A stretch of 64,000 nt of DNA, taken from positions 930,001 through 994,000 of the forward strand of contig JBCAML010000014.1 of NCBI GenBank assembly GCA_038503075.1. The letters run 5' to 3'. Of the stretch, positions 11,172 to 23,534 are shown piece by piece. A program made the translations under genes and the position numbers. This stretch comes from Gyromitra esculenta (taxonomy: Eukaryota > Ascomycota > Pezizomycetes > Pezizales > Discinaceae). Each line of letters begins with the position of its first letter. The stretch's first letter is position 1. The notes under the pieces were generated by a model, which was not told the origin of the DNA, did no database searches, and saw nothing but the letters and a program-made list of their open reading frames with translations.

Positions 11172-12650
11172 GCTGTGGAGAATATGAAAGGCAAGAGAAA
11201 AGAGACTAAGGCAGGACCCGAACCTATCTAAAGAAGCGTGGATGAGAGAATGGTGAGCAGTCCTACCCTGTCCTGCCTGTTCTGGTTTCCTGAAGACTTA
11301 AACAAAGGGCGAAAGGGGATGACGAAGACAGAGGAGGCTGAGTGGATGACGGATAGTTAGGTTGATGGGAGGCGGAACGATGGATGGATGAAATTGGGAT
11401 AAAGGTACTGGTACACCACCGTGGTAGAGTACAGATACACGTCTTCTTTTTCCTATTTTTTTTCTTTTTCTATTCCTCCGTTCCGTGTTCCTTTCCTTTT
11501 CCTGCTTTTTTTCCTGCCAGTAGGCTTGGCTCGTCGTGCTGGGGGTACATCAACGTCGTTGACTGGACAGGGGCTGGACAGCTCGGGATGGGTGTCGTTG
11601 TATAGGACTGGTGTCTCGGAACTGCCAGCTCCGGTTTTCGGAATGTTGCATGGCTCCGAGTGCTATTAGGACTATCTCATCTGGCGAGTTACTGTACCAT
11701 GGGGACTTCCCCCTAGTTCTAGAGCCCAACTTCACTGTTTTCGATAGATAGATGGCGATCACAAAGCCGTGCGAAGAAGGCTTTTGCGTTCTGAGATACA
11801 TCTAGGGCTCTTACAAGTGAAGTCTTACCTGATCAAAGCTCGATTAGTGAATCTCTACTCCAGAATCGTGATCTGATTAGTCATGCGCGGACAGCGTCAC
11901 ATGCAATCGCTCTAGCAACTGTCACTAATATGGTAGATGCTGTCAACGTTTCACATCTTTATGGCGAATGATAATTTCTGACTCTAAGATCCGAGTTCAC
12001 CCGGCTCCCGACCTCGAGGGGAGCTGAATGTTTGGATCACGTTAGAGCTTATCAAATACAAGAACCATAGAGTTTGGAGTGCTGTGCACTGTGTTCACTG
12101 GCATGGGCTAATGGCCATCCGTTATGGTATGTAGCTGGGGCCATTAAAGTTATCGAGTGACTGGTCGTGATCCCGGTCACTCAAGGGAAAGACTCGTTTT
12201 TGTACCAACCTCAGCTATCTTCCAGCTAATTCTACTTAGGGGTTGGATATTCCTAGGAGCTATAACCTCATGCTAGTAAAATTTACCGTGTTGGACTGTC
12301 TAAATGCCTGCTTCTCCGATCCTGTTGTATTTTGATGCCCCAAATATATATCTGAAATTTCTAGGCACATAGCACGAAATTCTTGATCACCTGACTCCTA
12401 CCTTAATTACCAATAGCTCGCGCAATCGTTGATCACAGTTGACTTTAACTTATGCAACACAACCAACAGGTTCTAAAGGGTTTGCGGGATCCCCCGGTCC
12501 AACCGTGCAGTTTTCTCTATCCATGTTATTACTATGCGAATTGAGTTCCTTTGCCCGACGACCAAAAATGCATTATCTGATCAATTTTAAAGTAACTATT
12601 TCTCGTCTCTGCCATAAATTATATGAACCCTAATTCCACCGCATAATCCC
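11172..12650. other. Intergenic interval, no gene recognised
   Basis: 1.5 kb between the CDS1 start and the RIC1 stop. A long pyrimidine run (about 11440-11520) lies roughly 270-350 bp upstream of the CDS1 start. The 18-bp bipartite word occurs at 12154. The ORFs here carry no recognisable motif. Confidence 0.5.
12154..12171 (+). repeat. 18-bp bipartite word, copy 3
   Basis: CGAGTGACTGGTCGTGAT. It is followed immediately by CCCGGTCACTCA, a partial inverted version of the first half-site, so this copy has some dyad symmetry. Confidence 0.7.
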
Positions 12651-15600
12651 TTACTCTTGCCTACTCTTCCCCCCCACGTCTGGAAACCCATAATCACCAT
12701 CTCCCCGACTCCTACCCTCAATACCCCCGGTAGTCCCGCTTCTCCTTCTACCCGTAATCGACGGACTCTTCAACCTCGCACTCTCAAACATAAAGCTCCT
12801 ATCAAACTCTTCTACTGGACTCCTCAGCTCAACTAGTTCCAATGCTTCCTTCAGCGTCTTCCCTGAATTATCAAGCGCCGTTAAGAACCTCGCAAGCTCT
12901 TTACATAGATCCCAATCGCCCTCCGCAACAGCTCTGGCCAATAATCGAACCATATCTTGGGATGAACTTGAGAGTTGTTCAAGCGTGTGTAGTACGAGGA
13001 GATAGCCGCCGGCAGTTTTGAGGAGGCCTCGGGAAAGCGATTCCTCAAAGAGAGCTTGGGGAGAACCGACGACGTTGAAGAGATGCGACCATGATGCAAC
13101 CTCGGTTTTGCGGGTGCAGCCGACTATGACGTCGAGGTAGTGGGGGAAGTGTGAGAGGAAACGGATAACTTCTGGGAGAACAGCATCCTCAGGCTCAGGA
13201 GCGTTATCTGCTTCATCATCTAGTACATCGTGGAGAAGCACCTCCAACGCATGCCCGAAGTATGTGAGTTTCTCATAACCGACCGCCAGTTCCACAGCAG
13301 CTCCCGGTCTGTGGTTTGCCAAATGATGTCTCAAAAGGTGGTTTATGAAAAGATGGGTCTAATCAAGCTCAGAAATTAGTATGTCATCCAAACGGAAGCC
13401 AAAAAATTGTTAAATACCCTAGTAGCAAACTTAAAGTACGAGAAATTGATATCTCTCCTTTGTACTAATTCCGACTCGATACCCAGAATAATCCCTTTTC
13501 CTAGCAATGTTGACATGGGATAAAAGTCCACTCCAATTCTCACAGGTGCCGGAGTTTCTTTCCCCCCCTCCCCATGTGGCGCCTCAAGAATTTCCTGCAC
13601 ATTCCCCCATACTCTCATATCTGTCCCGTCAAATAGCCATAGACTGTCCGACAACCCTTCTCCCATCCTGTCCGCGCTCGGGCTATAAACTTCTGTCGGC
13701 GTCTTAGCTTGCTCCGCACTGCTTGGCAAGAAATGCTGCTGTAACGGATGTTCTCTCATGAGCGCATAATACTCGACATTTTGCTGTAGCGTCCGCATGT
13801 CATACTTCGCATCACCATCCTCAGTTCTTGAGGGTTGCAGCAGCACCAATTTACCGTCAACAAGGAAGACGACAGTTGCGACGGCAACGTCCTGGGACGG
13901 ATCGCCGTTACGCATCTGCTCTTCGGGAAGGATCCAAGAAATGGAACGTACGCGTCCTGGAGAGCGAACGATGCCATGGAAGTATATTTGACCAACTTGT
14001 GTGAGCTTGACGCTATCCTTTGTGCCTTGGACTATGAAGTGGTAGAGGGCATTATCATAGGTGTAGACCAGGAGGGAGTCGTCGCCGGCTTGCGATATCG
14101 AGACAACAGGCGATGAGAGGACTTCTACGTGTAATATCAAAGAATTATCGAGTTGCAGCTCTCTCGAATAAAGTCGGAGCTAAGTTGTTGTAAGCTTTAG
14201 GTTCAGGCTTTATGTGTCCACGGCCAAAGGGTACTTACCTCGTAGGTCTCGTCGCACTCCACCGCCGCAATCAATATATGCTGATACCAACACATACCTC
14301 CCCTAACCGCAAACTCTTGCTCCATCCCTTCATTTATAAACGTCTTCCACCGTCCACTATTCACGCTATAATGTGCCAACCCTCTTCTGCCCGCGATTGC
14401 CACGTACCTCCCATCTGGGCTGATAACAACGCTTCTAACAGGCCAGTTATCAACCAAATACACTGTGGGCATCTGTACATGGTGCCATAACACGCTTGCC
14501 TCCTGGCTAATCGCCGTAATATCACTTTGATCATACCCTCTATAGATCAGGATTTTTTCACTCGTCTGTAAAACCGCACGTGATATGTTCGCTGAACTAA
14601 AGCAGCCCGTTACAGCGGACCGTGCGAATTCAAGGACCCAGAGTTTCTCGGAACCACCTTCCTTGGCCAAGAGAATTTCTCCACCGCTGGGAAGCCAAGA
14701 CCCACCTACGACGCCAGAGAGGTGGCCTTCGCCGGGATTTTTGTCGACTAAGCGGGAATCGGCAGAAAATGAACTGCCACCAGGCTTACCATAGACACTC
14801 CAAGTTGCCCAGCCTTTAGTGTACCCAGAAAAGAGACAGTAGCCGTCTGGGGACCAAGTAATAAAGGTAGTTTTGCCAGTGGAGTAGGAAGAGGAGGGTG
14901 AGGGGATTACGTGAGAGAGGGCTATACCACCATTATAGTCGCGGACAGTGTAAACAAATATGGAACCACTAGTAGAATTGTCAGTCGCTAGTATTTGAGT
15001 TCGAGTTCGAGTGGCTGATGTACCCAGCACAGGAGACCCCAATTAAGGAGAACCGAGCGTTTATTGAGACCTTCACTGCCTTTTCAGCGGCGGTATTTGG
15101 GGAATGAAAACAGAAGCCCTTAAACATTCTAGTTGACGATTCACCATTCTAGGGCCCTTGGGATGTCAACACTTCAAGTCACAACTAGAACTTGGGAGAG
15201 GCATTGCAGACCACTACGCTAATCTTCTGGACCATATATGATCGACCATCACTCGTAATCCACGTTGACATATTCATCGGTTTATCGTGAATCATATCCG
15301 TAATAATTGCTATTGCCGCCGTCAACATATCAAGAATTAGTATATAGACTTGCCTAAAAAATTTGCCTCTAATTCTTAACGTACCAAATAAAATGTAAAC
15401 TACTAACCTTTCTTTTGCACCCAAACCATCCGACTCAGTAACTCAGTTGTCGTCTGACTTCCTGTTGAATCTGGCTGCCATCTGATACATTGGATTGCCG
15501 ATGGTTTCATAGTGGCCACCATCAGCTCCTCGTCGAGAGCTAGAACTCTATTTCCCGTCAGCCCTGCTGGATGTAATACCAATTGCTTGGTCCTCAACAG

Positions 15601-16463
15601 ACATACTTGTTGATCCCTGCATCAACCTTAATAACCATTCTAAATCTCACCGAATACTCCTTCACTCCTCCAGCTTCCCCAACACCCAGCATCAGTCCTC
15701 CTGGTCCTATAGCTGCTCTTCCGCCAGCTCCACTCGCTGTGATCGAATTCTGTCGTGCATAGTGATGATTGTTCACAAAGCTTGGTTTGTAAACTCTCGC
15801 GTCTCGCGTTGGATCGTTGGCGAGAGAATAGGTTACGAGGTAGCCTAGCGTAGTCTGAACCACAAATATTAAGGAGTCTGGCCGTATGAGGACGTCTATG
15901 TTGAGACCGTAGGAGGCGAGTGATGTTGAGGAGCGTCGAACATGGGCGACCACAGCTGTTGGCTAGACCAGGGGACCTCGATTAACGCTTTACGATCTTC
16001 AAATACATACTATCAGTAATAGAGCTCGGACGTAAGAACTTACCCTCATCTGCCAAATCGTGAGCTCCGACCCAGTAATTGTTGCGAACAAAAACCCATT
16101 CCTTGCCACTTTCAGCGCAATAATAGCACTCTCCTCTGAGTCCTGTTCCGCGTCGGCACTCACACTACTAGCGCTCGAATCCACTCTCTTTCCCAGACCG
16201 TTCCGTTTCGGCACCTCCAGCATGTCCTGATCGACAACCTCCTTCTCTCCTACCTTCTGCCCATCCTGCGCCTCTTCTTCGTCTTCCGGTAGCTCTTTCA
16301 CCTCCTCGAAATCCTCCTCATCCTCATCCTCTGCGCCGGAAGACGTGGAGAGGCTGTTCCGCACGAGTTCAGCTGAGCCGTCGTCGGAGTCGTAAACCGG
16401 TGGGACGGAAGTGGCAGGAAGTTTAGCGGCGTATATTCGTGGCGTGCCGAGGGGCCAGTACAT
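12651..16463 (-). CDS. RIC1: Ric1, subunit of the Ric1-Rgp1 GEF complex for Ypt6/Rab6
   Basis: Eight exons (complement): 16044-16463, 15607-15962, 15408-15547, a fourth starting at 15309, a fifth ending at 15024, 14239-14968, 13418-14179 and 12651-13358. The product is about 1110 residues, the usual size for fungal Ric1. The N-terminus MYWPLGTPRIYA, the beta-propeller segments (FITWSPDGYCLFSGYTKGWA, SVVISPDGRYVAIAGRRGLA) and the C-terminal RIC1 domain (LLRHHLANHRPGAAVELA, ALEVLLHDVLDDE) are characteristic. Ric1 with Rgp1 activates Ypt6 for endosome-to-Golgi retrograde fusion. Exon 1 has an acidic insert after residue 30. The intron 4 boundary is unresolved: either a GTTCTA donor at 15191 with acceptor before 15128, or a GTAGTG donor at 15217 with acceptor before 15118. 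Both keep frame. Confidence 0.93.
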
Positions 16464-17253
16464 GTTTTCTTCTTTCTTTCGCTGGCGCTAGGTTCACGGC
16501 TTCAAGCTTTGAGAATGTGTGTGCAGTGCGTGGAAGTGTTTATATGGGCGAGGACGAGAAGGAGGGCCTGTGTTTGAGCGCGATTATGAAAGTCTCAATT
16601 GAACGTCACTGGCGAGACAGGTACCTATGTGGCTTCTGTCTCAGCCTAGATGTAGCACGCCGCCTGCATGGTTAGTCTTTTTGAGTATCGATTAAGCTTA
16701 AGTACATGAGACGGAAGCCGCACAGGATCTGATAATAGAGCGCTATATTGTACACTGCCCTGTAGATGGCGCAATTCCAGACAACCCTGAAGAGAGCTTT
16801 GTGGATGGATGGATGGATGGATTGATCAATGGTTGAGGTTGCGTTGGATGAGGCTCTCCGGGGATCGCCAAGGTGTCGGTAGTGCCCTATGCTACGCGGG
16901 GCTGTAGTTGTGGAGCCAACTTGGTCACTGCTTCGTGCAAATTTAGGGATAACTACATGTACTCTATAGCTACTACTGGTGCGTATAGCTTTCAGTATTT
17001 GGGGCTTTAGCAAGTTTCACATTCACGCATTTGCTATGAGAAAATCATTCGCACAAGATATCTAATAAGATGCCCATTTATTCCGATCCGAAAACGCCTT
17101 CCAAGAGGAATAAGTCATGAACTCCATTGATTTAGAATTTACATTCCCAATTCCCATATTAAGAAAAGAACTTTTTTTTTAATCCGCCCAGGGTTTTTTT
17201 TGTTCGCCAAACCGTCAGATTCCCATCGAGCCCCATGCAATGCGATGCTGGGT
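16464..17253. other. Intergenic interval with a GGAT microsatellite
   Basis: 790 bp between the RIC1 start and the uS8 stop, so the right part is 3' UTR and the left part promoter. A short (GGAT)4-5 array sits at 16803-16821 and TACATGTA at 16954. I see no coding signal. Confidence 0.55.
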
Positions 17254-18025
17254 TTAGTAAAAGCTATAGAAATAAAGTAGTTAGTATGGGTATCGCCGCA
17301 GATAAAAAATCAAACGATATAGCACTCACAATCCAATGATCTTTCCGGCAACGTGCTTCCGCCTGGCCTCCTCGTGGTCCATGATACCGGCAGAGGTGGT
17401 CAGAACGATGTAACCGAACTGACGCGACGGCAAGAGCCTAACAACCCATTTCTCAAAGTCGGTGATCTTGACGGGGTAACGGGGAGAGATGCACCCGGTC
17501 TTGTTGATGCGGCCGTTAAGCTGGATGACAATCTTGCCGGAGCGGTGATCATCAACCTCCTCGAACTCGCCAATATATCCTGCAATTGCAATTGAGAATT
17601 AGCAGATGTTGCGTTAGATTAAACGTTTCATGGTCCATAAGGTGAAGATAAAAAAATTATTATTCAGGAAAAGGAAACGTGTAAGATCCAGCGCATAGGT
17701 TTTGATATTTCGGGTACTTAAAGGACAAAGGTCGTGGAGGAGTCGAGACGTTTCGTCTAGTTATCAACCCGAGAGAAAGGCGTTATAACCTTAAAAGTTG
17801 CACACGCTGGACGAGTAAAACATCTCTCGAGGGAACAGTGGGTGCAAGGATAGTATCTGAAACCTAAGAAATATGAAAAAGTAAATGCATACCGTGCTTC
17901 TGCATGACGCTCAAGAACTTGACGATGACCTTGGATGAAGGCCTGATCAGGACCTGCCTCTTGCCAGCCTTCTCGGCATTGTTGATGGCGTTCAGAGTAT
18001 CGTTGAGAACGGAAGTCTTGACCAT
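17254..18025 (-). CDS. RPS22: 40S ribosomal protein uS8 (Rps22/S15a)
   Basis: Coding exons (complement) 17893-18025, 17330-17579 and 17254-17263 give exactly 130 residues, the canonical eukaryotic uS8 length. The product begins [19 protein letters not shown], continues [18 protein letters not shown] and [17 protein letters not shown], and ends GKIIGFFY-stop. uS8 binds helices 20/21 of 18S rRNA in the small subunit body. The final exon contributes only ten nucleotides, and the first intron is long (313 nt). A further intron in the 5' UTR is predicted (18051-18179). In budding yeast an RPS22 intron hosts a snoRNA, so the long intron is a place to look, but I cannot identify one by eye. Confidence 0.95.
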
Positions 18026-18050
18026 TTTGACGGTTTATAGAGGATCTTTA

Positions 18051-18179
18051 CTGTAGAGGCCAACGGGCCGCGGCGGAATTGGTCAGTCATTCGGAGCAGC
18101 CATTTTGAGTGTCCGCCTTTCTTTTCTTAGGCGGATCCAAAGAAAAGGTAAGAGGGATTCAAAAAGCTGTTTGACTTAC
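18051..18179 (-). other. Predicted intron in the 5' UTR of the uS8 gene
   Basis: On the minus strand CAG|GTAAGT at 18180/18179 is a strong donor and CTCTACAG ending at 18051 is an acceptor 26 nt before the start codon. The 129-nt interval contains an out-of-context ATGGCTGCTCCGAATGACTGA, a six-codon upstream ORF that splicing would remove. Leader introns are common in ribosomal-protein genes. Confidence 0.6.
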
Positions 18180-18306
18180 CTGGGGAAGAGGCTGGCGGTG
18201 GCGGATTGGTGATGGGATTGGTGGGTTGGTTGGTTGTTCGTTGTTGTTGGAGACGATGTTAAACCTGGGGATGAGAAATTCGAACGTTGCGGGTTGTGGG
18301 GGGATT

Positions 18307-18314
18307 CACGTGAC
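18307..18314 (+). promoter_or_regulatory. CACGTGAC E-box-like site between uS8 and RRP9
   Basis: TCACGTGAC lies in the divergent region between uS8 and RRP9. CACGTGA is the core bound by Cbf1-type bHLH proteins. The same core occurs upstream of RPC4 (21405) and GPI18 (29681). Confidence 0.4.
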
Positions 18315-18607
18315 GAGACTCCAGACGGACTGCTGTTTCCGTGGTGGGAGTTGCCCTACCGATATTCCACCAGAAACCCTGCAGCACTTACATACTCTAC
18401 ATCCGACCTCGAGATACTCTGAGCCGGGTAGCTGGAATACTGCGTGATGCTGCTGATACAGATCCAAGATTACCCGGCCTGCCAATAAGTGCCAAGAGTT
18501 CATGCTTTTCCTTTCCCAAGAAAGAAAAAAATTATTTGCGCAGGCCTGCTAACGGCTAACAACCATCCCCCCCATTACTCCAGCTGGAGAGCACCAGCAA
18601 CGGCATC

Positions 18608-20396
18608 ATGTCATCCTTCTTCACCACCCTCAATTCGGCCAAAAAACGGAAACGTACCGAAGCGACGGCCAGAGGAGGCAGACAAAAAAAATCCAGAGAA
18701 AACTACCTCCAGGACAAACCAGCTGGGAAGAAGGATCTGCCAGCTGATGAAGATATATCTAGCGAGTCTGAAGATGAAGGTGCCGGTGGGAAAGTTATAG
18801 CTACGGATGACGAAGACGAAGGCGAAGACGAGGAGTTTGAGGGAGAGACTGCGACCGAGAAACGATTGAGATTGGCCCAGCAGTATCTAGATAATTTGAA
18901 GGAAGACGCAGGTATGCGCTGAACCTGCAATTAGTCCCGTGTGGAGTAGTTCGATGTTGATACTTGAGGAACTATAGACGAAGTTGGATTCGACGCGGCA
19001 GACATCGATCGTGACATCATTGCAGATCGCCTCCGGGAAAGCGTCGCAGAGGAAAAAGGTAAAATATATCGAAAATTAGCGTCGCAGTACTCTTTTGGCA
19101 CTGCTTCGGCAACCCTCTTCCGCATGAATACCGGCTCTACCACTGCAATTGCTGTCTGCAACCCCTATATCTATACAGTCACCAAAGATCGTCATCTCAT
19201 CAAGTGGGCTCTTCCACCCTACCCTCCCCCACCAGCTACAGGCAACTTCACACCCTCAAGGAAACCCAAACGATTACTATTCTCTTGCGGTGGTAAAAAG
19301 CAAGATACAGAATTCCAGGGACACATCGATGACATTCTCTGCGTTGCCGCCTCTCAGGATGGCAAGTACGTGGCGACCGGCGGAAAAGACAGCCGACTGA
19401 TAATCTGGGATACGGAGACCTTAAAGATTCTGAAGGTATTCAAGCATCACAGGGCAGCGATCAATGGGTTAGTGTTTCGGCGTGGTACAAATCAGCTGTA
19501 TTCTTGCTCGAGTGACCGCACAGTGAAGCTTTGGAGCTTGGACGAATTGGCGTATGTTGAGACCTTGTTCGGGCATCAGGATGAGGTCACTGGTATTGCA
19601 GCCTTAAATGCGGAGCGATGTGTCACTGTTGGCGCCAGGGACCGTACCGCAAGGTTGTGGAAGATAGTGGACGAGACACAGCTTGTGTTCCGTGGTGGCG
19701 GAGGGACCGGTGGCGAATCAAGGAAGCCAAAGAAGGATAAGAATGGCGTGGATAGGTACGAAGAGGGGAGCATTGACTGTGTGGCCATGATTGACGATGA
19801 ATACTTTGTCACCGGAAGTGATAATGGGTACGAGCCCTCGCCCTCTAATTTAATATCTCAGTACTAACAACGAAAACAGCAATATTTGCCTTTGGTCTGT
19901 CCACAAAAAGAAACCGGTTCACACCATATATCACGCCCACGGTCTTGCTCCCAACCCTACACCTTCCCAATCCTCCGCCGAAACAGACCCCGACCAAAAT
20001 CCTCCCTGCCCACCACAGCCCCGCTACATCACCGCTCTTGCGTCAATTCCATACTCCGACCTCATCGTTTCTGGGTCCTGGGACGGCCACGTCCGCGTTT
20101 GGGGAGTCTCTGCTGATAAGAAGAAGCTTGGACGAATCTGCGCCGTTGGAATCCCTGAGACTACAACCACGGATGAAAAAGAAGTGGTGAGAGGTGTAGT
20201 GAACGGGATCTCAATTTTTGAGAGGGGGGATAAGGGAAAGGAAGGGTTAGCCATCTGCGCAGGGACTGGAAAAGAAATAAAGATGGGAAAGTGGATGAAA
20301 GTGCAGGGAAGAAACGGAGGAATGGTACTAGAGATTGAGAGAAAGTTGCTGGAGGGAGAGAAATCGGCTAATAATGAGGAGGAGGAGGCCGAATGA
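18608..20396 (+). CDS. RRP9: Rrp9 / U3-55K, WD40 protein of the U3 snoRNP
   Basis: Exons 18608-18911, 18978-19827 and 19880-20396 give 556 residues. The N-terminal 100 residues are basic then acidic (KKRKRTEATARGGRQKK, then D/E runs). They are followed by the conserved pre-propeller helix ATEKRLRLAQQYLDNLKED and RLRESVAEEKGKIYRKLAS. WD repeats are evident: FQGHIDDILCVAASQDGKYV, DSRLIIWD, FKHHRAAINGLVFRRG, DRTVKLWS, LFGHQDEVTGIAAL, RARLW-like, NICLWSVHKKKPVHT, and DGHVRVW. Rrp9 binds the U3 B/C motif and works in the SSU processome at the early pre-18S cleavages. The gene is divergent from uS8, another small-subunit gene. Confidence 0.95.
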
Positions 20397-20527
20397 TATA
20401 TAGATGTGTGGTTGGCTGAGGAGTTTCTGTAAATTTTTGTATATTTAAAAAGCAATTATGAGAGTTGTGAATTATGGGGTGTCAAGTTCCTAATTTATGT
20501 TCATATTCGGATCCGCGAATGCGATAG

Positions 20528-20545
20528 CGAGTGATATTTTGTGAC
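20528..20545 (+). repeat. 18-bp bipartite word, copy 4
   Basis: CGAGTGATATTTTGTGAC, about 130 bp downstream of the RRP9 stop codon. Confidence 0.7.
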
Positions 20546-21404
20546 GCTGATGCCCCTTTTAAGAAGAGATCGCACAAGCTTGATAGGAAGACGTCTATTT
20601 ATCACCCAATAGAGTACTAAAATTCCATAATAACCTGGCGTCGATATACCTATCTCGTTCTTGGGAGGTAATTGAATAATCTGAACTAGTGAGGAGCCGA
20701 TAGTTCCCCGTAAAAAAGAGTTGTATCTCCTTCATGATATTGTACAGATAGGCATATACCGTTCTAGAGAAATAGTTGAGTGAGCTCGAACTAAGGGCCA
20801 CCTTGTGTTGAAGAGCCCCCGTTTAGTGCGTCGCGAAGCGCTGTATCTCCATAGATATCCTAGACCTGCGTTGATATTTCTGCGCCGCTTTCGAGATGCA
20901 GTCGAGCAACGCTGCAAGATCAGTGCTATCCTTTCTCTATTACCTCGCACCGACATCCGCGCCCTCTTTAAGAGATAACTTAACATTCTCAGGTTAGGGA
21001 CACGCACGTCGTCCACCTACCACATTGTGCAGTACTGTCTCCCTAGACCAATCCTGCGGAGTACTACATGTAGTACATGGATATACATGTGGTATCTAAA
21101 TTTTCATTCGCCCACTCCATGAATCACAACCCCATAACTAAGCAGCTGTTAATTCTACCAAATTTTCTGTGGTAGGTTTTCGGAATTAGCGCCGTAGCTC
21201 CACCATGGTGAATTAGCGAAACAGGTAAGTAAGTAGTAAAATAAAATAAAGTAAAATTCCAAGAACTCTTGCCCTCGTACTAAAGCATCGCTGACATGTA
21301 TGTTTACATGCAGTAAAGGCACTAGCTATTCTAAACCAAAAGAACACTCGAGCTGAACGACAAGACTCTTATAAACAAGGAATTATCCTTGGTGTCAAAA
21401 TCAG

Positions 21405-21412
21405 CACGTGAT
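21405..21412 (+). promoter_or_regulatory. CACGTGAT site upstream of RPC4
   Basis: An E-box-like CACGTGAT 90 bp before the RPC4 start codon. It is a Cbf1-type core shared with two other promoters in the window. Confidence 0.4.
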
Positions 21413-21501
21413 TTCGCGTCTGACTCAAACTTTCTTGTCGCAACATCAACCTACCAAAGTTCTGGTGATAAATACGTAGTGGGGCAGAAACAACCCTGAT
21501 C

Positions 21502-23405
21502 ATGCCTCCAGGTCTTAAAACAAAACCGAAGCCCGTCGCTCGGCGCAGAGCAGCTGCTCAGGCAGAAACCTCGGGAGAAACCTCGCTACCTTCGACAGAG
21601 GCTGTAACCCCCGTTGTCGGATCCCCCGGATCAGGCGAACCTGCTCCGTCTGCACCAATTGCACCGCCGCCGGGTAGATTGGATAGCCTCTCGTCATCAA
21701 CAGCGAAGATTCCTCCTGGGGTTGTGCGAGGTGGAATAGGTTCACTGAAATTTAAACCTAAACTTGTTGCGAGAAAAACCAAGGAGTGAGTACTAGGTCA
21801 ATTTTTGCGCGTTGAGAACTCGTCAAATTCTCTACAGGCTTGCTAACGTACTTATCCGAAGAGAACGAGATGCAATCGCAGCAAAGCTTGAAGCTTCAGC
21901 TACACCAGCTCCATACGACTACAAACCTCGTGGAGGAGGTGGTGGCCGTGGCTCTAGGGGTGGCAGAGGTGGCAGAGGTGGCAGAGAGGATGATAGGCTC
22001 AAACAAGTGCCTGCTACTGCCTCCGGCCCATTTGCATTGGGCAGTGTTGAAACTGGTGAGCTCTTTGATTTGCTCTTTCTCCCAAAATTTACATTCATCT
22101 TATTTCTAAAACAATCCGCTATTCTACAGGGCGACGCAAAGTGGGGGCTGTCGAGCGTGGAACAGACTTCACCAAACATCGTCAATCTCTTGGCTCAAGC
22201 GAGGCTAGAGTCGGCAAAAAATCGAGAATGAAATCCGAAACTGGTGACCCCAACTATTCATCTTCGGATGATTCGGATGAAGCCCGAATGGACATTGAAT
22301 TTATCGGGTATTTAGACGACCGTGACAATTTCAAGGACGAGGAAGGGGACCAATACATGGGTGAGGATGATGATAAACCATGGGGTGCTGGAGCTCCTCT
22401 CAGGATCCCTAGAAGTCAACATGTGGAGCTGAAGTCGTTGGTAAATACTGATTCAAGCTTGAAGACGGACAAGGGTGTGAAAAAGAAGGGCAAAAGCAAA
22501 GTGGAATTTGAAGCGTCTGTAAAAATTAAAAATGAGCCTACAGAGGATGGTGAGGATATTGCTCTTCTGGATCTACCTTCGGCACCCCGGTCGCCAAAAA
22601 TCAAGCTAGAATCCGAAGTTTTGAGCCAGCAGGTTAAAGAAGAATTTGAGCTGGAGGAACGGGATCGATTAACTACTTTGCGGGAAATAGTTGGGGGCTT
22701 TTCAGAAGCCAAAATTGACGAAGATGATATCGAAATGGTTAGTCCGCTCTCCACATACACCATACTTGAAGTTTAGCTTAGCTAACAAACTGACCTTGAA
22801 TTATTCAGAAATGCGGAATTAAAAGTCCGAAGAAGCCCATAAACACAGAGACAGACAATCAAATATTCTGTTTTCAGTTCCCCGAAATCCTTCCACAGCT
22901 TGTATCTCCAATAAAACTGGAGATCAAAACCGAGATCAAGACAGAACTGGGCGAAAACAGTGCCCAAGCAGTGGCACCCCCGCCTCCAAACGCCCCCCTT
23001 TCTCTAAAACAACAAAAGCTTTCCGCAAAGGCCCAACAAGCGCTCCTAGAATCATTTCCACCGTCTGGGATCGCTGGGAAGCTGCGTGTTCATAAGTCAG
23101 GCCGTATCACTATCCTCTGGGGCCCCGGGAATGAAGAGGAGGGTCCCATTGAATTTGACGTTGCTAGGGGTTCTACGATGGGATTTTTGCAGGAGACAGT
23201 TGTCATCAAACAAAATTCCCCATGGGGTGAACAGGATGTCGATGAAAAAGGGAAACAGAAGGGTGCGGCGTTCTCTTTAGGTCAGGTCAAAGGAAAATTT
23301 GTTGTCAGCCCGGATTTCACCAAGCTGATTAAAACTAAGTCGGGAAAAAAAAGGGACAAGGGGAAAGGAAGAATGATTGACATAGTGCAAAAATTTGAAG
23401 CTTGA
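21502..23405 (+). CDS. RPC53: RNA polymerase III subunit RPC4 (C53)
   Basis: Four exons, 21502-21785, 21838-22055, 22130-22737 and 22809-23405, encode 568 residues. The N-terminus has SLKFKPKLVARKTKE followed by RRERDAIAAK and a Gly-Arg-rich (RGGRGG) stretch. The middle is acidic and disordered. The C-terminus carries the RPC4 domain: GKLRVHKSGRITILWG, FDVARGST-x2-FLQE and LGQVKGKFVVSPDFTKL. C53 pairs with C37 on the Pol III lobe and functions in termination and reinitiation on tRNA and 5S genes. Its partner C37/RPC5 is encoded 25 kb away in this window. The third intron (22738-22808) is inferred from a GTTAGT donor and TTATTCAG acceptor, phase 0. Confidence 0.92.
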
Positions 23406-23534
23406 GATGCCTACTGAAGTGAGATAATTCAATAGACATTAACTACATGTATAGATACTAGTGCGCTACGAAAAGTAGGATATATACAGAAATTCAAAGG
23501 GGATTCTCAAATACGTTCTTGATATCCATGGTGG

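Larger units (their letters stand above)
20397..21501. other. Intergenic interval between RRP9 and RPC4
   Basis: 1.1 kb. It carries the 18-bp bipartite word at 20528, about 130 bp past the RRP9 stop, and TACATGTA at 21065 within a cluster of similar near-palindromes (GTACTACATGTAGTAC). CACGTGAT at 21405 is about 90 bp before the RPC4 start. I see no coding signal. Confidence 0.55.

Noticed and set aside
19509..19526. CGAGTGAC in the RRP9 coding exon
   Set aside because: The second half-site at the required spacing is AGTGA, not RTGAY, so the word is not present in coding DNA here.
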